The notes under the pieces are model-generated. The model saw only the letters and a list, made by a program, of their open reading frames with translations. It was not told where the DNA came from and ran no database searches. A program made the translations under genes and the position numbers. Positions 1-4,925 of a DNA stretch of 5,116 nt are shown here, in pieces (positions within the stretch are counted from its first letter, which is position 1; each line of letters begins with the position of its first letter). This DNA comes from a bacterium (GTDB lineage: Bacteria; Patescibacteriota; Minisyncoccia; Minisyncoccales; UBA10102): contig JAUYJZ010000045.1 of the NCBI GenBank assembly GCA_030698465.1, forward strand, positions 1-5,116, written 5' to 3'.

Positions 1-621
1 AAGAAATACGGAGCAGACACGGTGCGAACCTATTTGATGTTTATCGGGCCCCTTTCAAAGGGTGGGGATTGGTCAGATAAAGGGATAGTGGGCATTTCTC
101 GGTTCTTTAACCGCCTCTGGAATTTTGTTGACAGTTACAAAGAGGTAAAAGAGACAAATAAAGAGTTGGAGGTAGTGCGAAACCGCACCATACAAAAGGT
201 GACCGAAGATTTAGAAAACCTCCGCTACAACACAAGCATCGCCGCCTTAATGGAGTACTTTAATGAATTTTCTAAAGCCCTTCCGTCAAAAGAGCAATTG
301 AATACACTCTTAATACTTCTTTCACCTTTTGCTCCCTATTTAACAGAAGAACTCTGGGAAAAACTTGGCAACAAAAAAAGCTGCCATGAACAGGACTGGC
401 CAAAAGCGGATGTGAATGCGCCAAAGGAAACACAGGTTCGGCTTGTGGTACAGGTAAACGGCAGGGTGCGAGATATACTTGAAGTCCCCCCCACTATTGC
501 AGAGAAAGAAGCAGTCACCTTAGCTTTAAAACAAGAGAAAATCAAGAAGTGGTTTCCCGCGGGCAAGCCCAAAAACGTGGTTTTTGTAAAGGGAAAGATT
601 TTAAATCTCGTTTCGTACTAA
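1..621 (+). CDS. leuS: Leucyl-tRNA synthetase, C-terminal part (5' end outside window)
   Basis: This is the C-terminal 206 residues of a cytoplasmic class I aminoacyl-tRNA synthetase that charges tRNA-Leu with leucine using ATP. The frame is open from base 1, beginning KKYGADTVR, the segment that normally follows just after the KMSKS loop of LeuRS; KMSKS itself is therefore just outside the window. Visible family marks are YLMFIGPLSKGGDWSD (window residues 11-26), which matches the LeuRS stem-contact region, then the helical anticodon-binding domain (NRTIQKVTEDLENLRYNTSIAALMEY and LLSPFAPYLTEELWEKLG), and the small C-terminal tRNA-binding domain with VVQVNGRVRD (about residues 149-158) and the closing VFVKGKILNLV. 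The end is the normal family end, with a TAA stop and no sign of truncation. It is followed by a 101-base gap before glmS, so glmS may have its own promoter. The CATALYTIC and editing domains cannot be assessed here. Confidence 0.96.
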   Translation, partial: KKYGADTVRTYLMFIGPLSKGGDWSDKGIVGISRFFNRLWNFVDSYKEVKETNKELEVVRNRTIQKVTEDLENLRYNTSIAALMEYFNEFSKALPSKEQLNTLLILLSPFAPYLTEELWEKLGNKKSCHEQDWPKADVNAPKETQVRLVVQVNGRVRDILEVPPTIAEKEAVTLALKQEKIKKWFPAGKPKNVVFVKGKILNLVSY

Positions 622-722
622 TAAATTTTATTATATAAAATTTCAGTTTCCCCCGTGTCGGAAATTATTCAAAACTGAGGGTTTTGAAAAGATGGGGGGT
701 CGGGGGGAACTGTATGATACGT
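622..722 (+). promoter_or_regulatory. glmS leader with competing inverted repeats and G-runs
   Basis: This is the gap between leuS and glmS. It starts with an all-A/T perfect inverted repeat (AAATTTTAT 623-631, ATAAAATTT 635-643) that contains -10-like hexamers (TATAAA 634-639, TATTAT 629-634) but no convincing -35. Then CAGTTTCCCCC (644-654) can pair in two mutually exclusive ways: its CAGTTT with AAACTG at 672-677 (one more pair with T643/A678), or the whole segment with GGGGGAACTG at 703-712 (10 pairs, one bulged T), directly before the ATG at 714. Two G6 runs (694-699, 702-707) fill the ribosome-binding region. The pairings are read directly from the sequence; a regulatory role is inference. 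The conserved core of the glmS ribozyme was not found. Confidence 0.4.
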
Positions 723-2558
723 ATGTGCGGCATTGTTGGTTACATCGGCCACAACACAGATATTCGTGTTGGCATGGAGGCCCTAAAACGCTTGGAATAC
801 CGAGGGTATGATTCAGCTGGCATGGCAGTATACAACAAGGAGAAAAAGAGGGTGGATTCCGTAAAGGCGGTAGGCAAGGTAGTTGCCTTGGAAGAAAAAC
901 TTCAAGGCATGAATCTTAAAGGTAGCCCCTTTTTGTTCTACACCAGGTGGGCAACGCACGGAGGAGTGACGGAACAGAATTGCCATCCCCATACTGATTG
1001 CAGAGACAACATATGGGTAGCGCACAATGGTATCATTGAGAACTACCGGAAACTCAAAGAAGGACTTCAAAAAGAGGGGCATGTGTTTGTCTCAGAAACC
1101 GACACGGAAGTACTCCCTCATTTAATTGAGAAATTCTTTAAAGGAAATCTCGAAGAGGCAACGCAAAAAGCCCTCTTGTTAGTGAAGGGAGCATATGCTT
1201 TAGCCATCATTGCAAAAGACGACCCGGAAAAGCTAGTGTTGGCGCGCAATTCAGCCCCCTTGCTGATTGGTTTGGGGAAAGACGAATATCTTGCGGCTTC
1301 TGACCCCTCTGCCGTTATCACACATACCAACAAAGTGGTGTATTTAGAGGACGGGGAGCTTGCCGTGCTTACAAGAGAAAGCTTCTCCATCAGAGATTTT
1401 AGGCAAAACCATGTATCAAGAGAGGCAGAAGAAATTGACTGGGATTTTGAGGATGCGCAGAAAGGAGGATATCCTCATTTCATGGCAAAGGAAATCACAG
1501 AACAACCAGAGTCTATTACCAATTCCTTGCGGGGAAGGATACTTCTTGAACAGGGGGATGCAAAGCTTGGTGGGCTAGAACTTGTGAAAGACAGATTAAA
1601 GGAGATAGAGAGGGTACAGATTTTAGGGTGTGGTACCGCCTACCTTTCAGGTTTAGTAGGGAGATATATGCTTCAAGAGTATGCAGGAATACCAACGGAA
1701 GCTGATATTGCCTCTGAGTTTCGATACAGAAAACCGATTATAAATAAGAAAACAGGATATCTGTTTATCTCCCAATCAGGGGAGACCGCAGATACCTTAG
1801 CTGCCCTGCAGGAAGTGAAAAAGAAAGGGGGTCTGACCTTGGGTATTGTTAACGCCGTGGGTTCTTCTGTTGCCAGGGAAACTGAGGCGGGGGTATATAA
1901 TCACGCAGGACCTGAGATTGGGGTTGCCTCTACTAAGGCATTTACCTCTCAACTCACGGTTCTAGCCCTGCTCACCTTGTTTTTGGGGAGGCAGCGGGAC
2001 ATGGCCCTGGTTATGGGCCAGAGAATCGCAAAGGAGTTAGCTGGAATTCCAGAGTTGGTTAAAGAAACCTTGGAAACTGCAGGTCCAGTAATGGAGCGGA
2101 TTGCGGCAAAGTACCAAGGCGCGAGAGATTTTTTCTTTATTGGGAGAAAGTACAACTATCCTGTTGCTTTAGAGGGAGCCCTAAAGTTAAAAGAGATTTC
2201 CTATATCCATGCTGAAGGATATGGGGCAGGAGAAATGAAGCATGGACCCTTGGCCATGATTGATGAGAACTTTCCTACCTTTGCCTTGTGCCCCTCTGAC
2301 TCCGTGTATGAAAAGATGATTTCTAACGTGCAAGAGATAAAAGCAAGGAGAGGCCCTGTTATTGCCTTGGCAACAAAAGGAAATGAAGAAATAAAAGAAA
2401 TCGTAGACGATGTGGTGTATATCCCAAAAACATTGGAAATGCTTACCCCCATTCTTTCTGTCATCCCTTTGCAGCTCTTTGCCTATTATATGGGAGTGCT
2501 CAAGGGGCACGATGTGGACAAGCCAAGAAACCTTGCCAAATCAGTAACGGTAGAATAA
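723..2558 (+). CDS. glmS: Glutamine--fructose-6-phosphate aminotransferase (isomerizing)
   Basis: The enzyme converts fructose-6-phosphate and glutamine to glucosamine-6-phosphate and glutamate in the cytoplasm, the committed step to UDP-GlcNAc and cell-wall precursors. The product is 611 residues, close to the 609 of E. coli GlmS. The N-terminal class II glutaminase domain begins Met-Cys-Gly-Ile-Val-Gly, with Cys2 as the nucleophile freed by Met removal, and carries TRWATHGG (74-81) and HNGIIEN (from 101). Two SIS sugar-isomerase domains follow: GCGTAY (302-307), SQSGET (350-355), then KLKEISYIHAE with Glu491, KHGP with His507, and the terminal NLAKSVTVE with Lys606, matching E. coli Glu488, His504 and Lys603. 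I chose ATG 723 because family chemistry needs Cys next to Met. In-frame ATG 714 and TTG 684 lie upstream, and a G-rich possible Shine-Dalgarno fits 714 better. No defect is visible. yvcK follows after 4 bases. Confidence 0.97.
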   Translation: MCGIVGYIGHNTDIRVGMEALKRLEYRGYDSAGMAVYNKEKKRVDSVKAVGKVVALEEKLQGMNLKGSPFLFYTRWATHGGVTEQNCHPHTDCRDNIWVAHNGIIENYRKLKEGLQKEGHVFVSETDTEVLPHLIEKFFKGNLEEATQKALLLVKGAYALAIIAKDDPEKLVLARNSAPLLIGLGKDEYLAASDPSAVITHTNKVVYLEDGELAVLTRESFSIRDFRQNHVSREAEEIDWDFEDAQKGGYPHFMAKEITEQPESITNSLRGRILLEQGDAKLGGLELVKDRLKEIERVQILGCGTAYLSGLVGRYMLQEYAGIPTEADIASEFRYRKPIINKKTGYLFISQSGETADTLAALQEVKKKGGLTLGIVNAVGSSVARETEAGVYNHAGPEIGVASTKAFTSQLTVLALLTLFLGRQRDMALVMGQRIAKELAGIPELVKETLETAGPVMERIAAKYQGARDFFFIGRKYNYPVALEGALKLKEISYIHAEGYGAGEMKHGPLAMIDENFPTFALCPSDSVYEKMISNVQEIKARRGPVIALATKGNEEIKEIVDDVVYIPKTLEMLTPILSVIPLQLFAYYMGVLKGHDVDKPRNLAKSVTVE

Positions 2559-2562
2559 CTAA

Positions 2563-3528
2563 ATGAGACAAAAACAATCCCATATCGTGGTGATTGGCGG
2601 AGGAACGGGTACCTACACGGTACTTTCCGGCCTAAAGAAGCATCCAGTACACCTTACTGCGATTGTTTCCATGGCAGATGATGGGGGTTCTACTGGTGTT
2701 TTGCGCGATGAGCTTGGAGTATTGCCTCCTGGAGATGTCCGCCAGTGTTTGGTTGCCCTGTCTACATCAGATCTTTTGATGCGGGAACTGATGAACTATC
2801 GTTTTCAGTCAGGAAGGCTGAAAGGACATAGCTTTGGCAATATCTTGTTGTCTGCTTTGGAAAAGACAACTGGAAGTTTTGATGCTGCAGTGGAAAAGGC
2901 TTCGCAAATCCTTCGCCTGGAGGGGGAAGTGGTCCCCGCAACCCTCAGCAAAGTTCGTTTGTTTGCCTCCATGAAAAAAGGGAAGATACTTCGAGGCCAA
3001 AAGAATATTCATAACGCAATGCTCCGAGGATTGCAAAGAATATTCTTAAGCCCTTGTGCAAAAGCAAATTCGAAAGCCCTCAGCGCTATTCAAAAAGCAG
3101 ACATAATTGTGCTAGGACCGGGAGATTTTTATTCTAGCTTAGTGCCTAACTTGCTTGTGAAGGGCATTGCTCTTGCGATACAAAAAAGCAAGGCAAAAAA
3201 AATATATGTGTGTAACTTGATGACCAAAGCCAGCCATACTGATGAATGGTCGGTTTCTGATTACACAAAAAAACTCGAGTATTATCTAGGATGTTCGTTT
3301 GATATCATTATTTATAATAGCAAGAAACCGGAAAACTCTCTTGTGCGAAAGTATGCCAGAGAGGGCGAGCATTGGGTACGCCCTCCCCAAAAAAAGGAAA
3401 AGCGTTTTGTGGGCGGTGATTTGATAAACCGAAAAATTCTTCCTCGGCAAAAGTCAGATCGTATCTGGCGCAGCCTCATTCGCCACCATCCAGATAGGCT
3501 CGCCAGGGCAATCCTTCGGCATGCTTGA
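2563..3528 (+). CDS. yvcK: YvcK/GlmR-type UDP-sugar-binding regulator (CofD-like family)
   Basis: This 321-residue cytoplasmic protein has the usual length and full signature of the YvcK (gluconeogenesis factor) family, related to CofD 2-phospho-L-lactate transferase but without its known F420 role in most bacteria. Visible marks are the Rossmann loop VVIGGGTGT (9-17), ADDGGSTGVLRDELG (38-52), LPPGDVRQCLVAL (54-66), GHSFGN (88-93), GPGDFYSS (185-192) and CNLMTKASHTDEW (from 217). The ATG at 2563 lies 4 bases after the glmS TAA and has no good Shine-Dalgarno, which suggests translation by ribosomes coming off glmS. In Bacillus subtilis this protein (GlmR) binds UDP-GlcNAc and stimulates GlmS; the placement beside glmS fits that, but direct regulation here is inference. 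A basic tail of about 35 residues (Arg/Lys/His rich, from about 286) ends the protein. The usual partners rapZ and whiA are not beside it. Confidence 0.93.
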   Translation: MRQKQSHIVVIGGGTGTYTVLSGLKKHPVHLTAIVSMADDGGSTGVLRDELGVLPPGDVRQCLVALSTSDLLMRELMNYRFQSGRLKGHSFGNILLSALEKTTGSFDAAVEKASQILRLEGEVVPATLSKVRLFASMKKGKILRGQKNIHNAMLRGLQRIFLSPCAKANSKALSAIQKADIIVLGPGDFYSSLVPNLLVKGIALAIQKSKAKKIYVCNLMTKASHTDEWSVSDYTKKLEYYLGCSFDIIIYNSKKPENSLVRKYAREGEHWVRPPQKKEKRFVGGDLINRKILPRQKSDRIWRSLIRHHPDRLARAILRHA

Positions 3529-3553
3529 CTGGGCCGATCATTCTTTGTATAGT
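3525..3553 (+). promoter_or_regulatory. Near-consensus sigma70-type promoter for the GNAT gene
   Basis: TTGACT at 3525-3530 and TATAGT at 3548-3553 are separated by exactly 17 bases; each box matches the sigma70 consensus at five of six positions. The -35 box overlaps the TGA stop of yvcK (3526-3528). The predicted start of transcription is near 3560, giving a leader of about 22 bases with a strong ribosome-binding site. TGACT (3526-3530) and AGTCA (3551-3555) also form a short inverted repeat around the spacer, which may be chance or an operator. Confidence 0.78.
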
Positions 3554-3568
3554 CAGGGCACAATTAAA

Positions 3569-3576
3569 AAGGAGGG
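3569..3576 (+). promoter_or_regulatory. Strong Shine-Dalgarno deciding the GNAT start
   Basis: AAGGAGGG lies just upstream of ATG 3582, with the AGGAGG core ending 6 bases before it. This is the best ribosome-binding site in the window and rules out the upstream in-frame TTG at 3525, which lies inside the -35 box. A nearer ATG at 3577 is in another frame and only about one base from the core. Confidence 0.85.
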
Positions 3577-3581
3577 ATGCC

Positions 3582-4124
3582 ATGGCGCAAAGCATTCGAG
3601 ACCAGGCCACGGTAAGAAGGGCTGGGGAGCAAGATCTCCGAGCCATGGCCGAGATTAATACAGCATCTTTCGCTGGCAACCAGGGGGATGTCGAGAAGGC
3701 TTTAGAATGGGTGCGGTGCTGGTTCCGAGCTTTTCCTCTCTATCAGTACTTTGTTGTTCAGGTTGAAGACAAGGTGGCAGGATATGTGGGGTGGCAGCTC
3801 CACGGTGGCTTCCTCCGTTCCCAGCCTGTTATCGAGCTAGAACAGGTTGCCGTCGCCGAACAGTTTCAGGGACAGGGTCTTGCCCCCCGTCTCTGCGAGG
3901 AAACCATGGATATGGTGGTAGAATGGGTGTGTGCTCAGAATCCCCATGTACAAGAGAGCGTTATTGCGGTTGTGTGGGTATATACGATTAACGACCCCGC
4001 ACTCGCAGTATACGCACGCCAGTTCCGTGACCAGGTGCAAGGAATGCGCAATCAGTACGGGCACCGCTCCGAAAACATGCTCCGGGCCACGATTCCCATT
4101 GATCATCACCGCCAGCGACTCTAA
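3582..4124 (+). CDS. GNAT-family N-acetyltransferase, substrate unknown
   Basis: This 180-residue protein fits one GCN5-related acetyltransferase domain, which moves acetyl from acetyl-CoA to an amine. The order is right: N-terminal strand TVRRAGEQDLRAMAEINTASF (about 10-30), middle strands YFVVQVEDKVAGYVGW, then strand 4 IELEQVAVAEQFQGQGLAPRL, where QGQG at 96-99 is the Q/R-x-x-G-x-G/A pyrophosphate-binding loop (motif A). A C-terminal ND-PALAVYARQF segment resembles motif B. The start at 3582 is set by a strong Shine-Dalgarno and a promoter just upstream. The gene has its own promoter and terminator hairpins. Its base composition differs from the neighbours: 38 G/C of 60 at 3841-3900 against 21 of 60 at 3181-3240 in yvcK, which suggests separate origin or strong expression selection. 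The substrate (protein N-terminus, antibiotic, small amine) cannot be told from sequence; no toxin-antitoxin partner is next to it. Confidence 0.85.
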   Translation: MAQSIRDQATVRRAGEQDLRAMAEINTASFAGNQGDVEKALEWVRCWFRAFPLYQYFVVQVEDKVAGYVGWQLHGGFLRSQPVIELEQVAVAEQFQGQGLAPRLCEETMDMVVEWVCAQNPHVQESVIAVVWVYTINDPALAVYARQFRDQVQGMRNQYGHRSENMLRATIPIDHHRQRL

Positions 4125-4179
4125 GAGTTCTCTTTCAAGGGAGAATTCGGGTGCCATTTCTTTTAGATGGCACCCTTTT
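4125..4179 (+). terminator. Tandem abutting hairpins, the second a Rho-independent terminator
   Basis: The first hairpin starts on the base after the GNAT stop: GAGTTCTC (4125-4132) pairs with GAGAATTC (4141-4148) with one G-U pair, extendable by two T-G wobbles to a TCAA loop. The second begins at the very next base: GGGTGCCAT (4149-4157) pairs perfectly over 9 bp with ATGGCACCC (4167-4175), with a 9-base loop, and is followed by TTTTC. The second has the form of an intrinsic terminator, though its T-tract is short. The first may protect the 3' end or help termination. The minus-strand side lacks a T-tract directly after the stem, so it acts on + transcripts. Confidence 0.82.
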
Positions 4180-4187
4180 CATTATTG

Positions 4188-4217
4188 TTCAGAAAACTCC
4201 TTGTTTTAGGATATAAT
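4188..4217 (+). promoter_or_regulatory. Promoter for the HAD hydrolase gene
   Basis: A perfect consensus -10 box TATAAT lies at 4212-4217. The best -35 is TTCAGA at 4188-4193 (four of six consensus positions) with an 18-base spacer. Transcription should start near 4224. It sits right after the GNAT terminator, so the HAD gene is expected to be separately transcribed. The -10 is strong by eye; the -35 is weak. Confidence 0.6.
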
Positions 4218-4242
4218 AAAAGATATTATGCAAAAGGATATC

Positions 4243-4893
4243 ATGAGGTTTATCGCTCTTGATTTTGACGGGACATGCGCGCATTTTGACGCTGGAGGTT
4301 CCCGAGGTTGGTTTTCTATCTTTGTGCACCGAGGAATTCCAAAAGCGCATCTTGAGGATATCTATCGTCGAATACGCGAGCAGGGATTCTCTATCAAGAA
4401 TTTTCTTGACGAATTACAGACAAAGATTGAACGTGAGCTCGACAGACAGGAAATATGCCGGGAATTTGAACAATGGCTTGGAAGGTCTCTCTCATTATAT
4501 ACAGATGTTATCCCTGCGATTCAAGAATGGCAAAAAGCCGGTATCCCAATTTTTGTGTTAAGTGCAGGAGAGCCAGAATACCAAATGCAAAAGATTAAGA
4601 CATCTGGCATTCCGTATGATAGGGCAATGTTGATGCCCCAGCCTCTTGGAAAGGCAGAAGTATTCAAAAAGCTTCTAGGAGTATATGGGGAACCCGCCAT
4701 CATTATTGATGACCGGTCGGATATTCTTGATGAGACTCGCAGGATGTTGCAAGATAGGCACGTAATAACTGCATGGATTCAGCGGCCAGGAAGTGAGTAT
4801 GCACATGGCGAAGCCAAGTTCTTCCACATCAAGGCAGATAGTTTGAATGCTCCACAGGTCCGAAAAGTTATTTTAGGTGAGCGAAATGGTTGA
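4243..4893 (+). CDS. HAD-superfamily hydrolase, probable phosphatase
   Basis: This 216-residue soluble protein carries all four motifs of the haloacid dehalogenase superfamily, which mostly remove phosphate through an aspartyl-phosphate intermediate with Mg2+. Motif I is LDFDGT with Asp7 (nucleophile) and Asp9 (acid/base), motif II is VLSAG with Ser107, motif III is Lys137 in LGKAEVF, and motif IV is IIIDDRSD with Asp156, Asp157 and Asp160. About 90 mainly helical residues between motifs I and II would form a C1-type cap, which usually sets substrate choice. ATG 4243 is preferred over in-frame ATG 4228: AAAAGGA (4232-4238) lies 4 bases before 4243, while 4228 is only about 4 bases after the predicted transcript start. 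The alternative would add MQKDI. The substrate is unknown; a sugar phosphate would fit the neighbours but nothing in the sequence proves it. Confidence 0.82.
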   Translation: MRFIALDFDGTCAHFDAGGSRGWFSIFVHRGIPKAHLEDIYRRIREQGFSIKNFLDELQTKIERELDRQEICREFEQWLGRSLSLYTDVIPAIQEWQKAGIPIFVLSAGEPEYQMQKIKTSGIPYDRAMLMPQPLGKAEVFKKLLGVYGEPAIIIDDRSDILDETRRMLQDRHVITAWIQRPGSEYAHGEAKFFHIKADSLNAPQVRKVILGERNG

Positions 4894-4916
4894 ATTCCTA
4901 ACGCTTTTCTTATAGA
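4890..4916 (+). promoter_or_regulatory. Possible weak promoter before the nucleotidyltransferase
   Basis: TTGAAT (4890-4895) overlaps the TGA stop of the HAD gene (4891-4893), as the GNAT promoter overlaps the yvcK stop. A -10-like TATAGA lies at 4911-4916 with a short 15-base spacer; TATAAA at 4917-4922 is another candidate box with a long spacer. A transcript from the first box would begin around 4923, only a few bases from ATG 4926, so it would be nearly leaderless. No terminator separates the HAD gene from this gene, so read-through from upstream is also possible. Confidence 0.35.
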
Positions 4917-4925
4917 TATAAAAGT

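Noticed and set aside
622..722. glmS ribozyme/riboswitch upstream of glmS
   Set aside because: The gap is only 101 bases and I found neither the conserved cleavage-site core nor the pseudoknotted layout expected of that ribozyme.
684..722. N-terminal extension of GlmS from TTG 684
   Set aside because: It would bury the catalytic N-terminal Cys and encodes a non-conserved Gly/Trp-rich stretch produced by the G-runs.
2187..2510. 107-codon open frame on the minus strand inside glmS
   Set aside because: It lies wholly opposite strongly conserved GlmS coding sequence, has low-complexity and Cys/Phe/His-rich content without any family motif, and no start signals.
3525..3581. N-terminal extension of the GNAT protein from TTG 3525
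   Set aside because: The TTG is the -35 box of the promoter and the predicted transcript begins after it; a strong Shine-Dalgarno points to ATG 3582.
3837..4157. 106-codon minus-strand open frame opposite the GNAT gene
   Set aside because: It is antisense to a recognisable GNAT domain and would begin inside the terminator hairpin; no ribosome-binding site or family resemblance.
3525..4179. GNAT gene as part of a toxin-antitoxin pair
   Set aside because: GNAT toxins are usually preceded by a small DNA-binding antitoxin gene; here the upstream neighbour is yvcK and there is no room for one.
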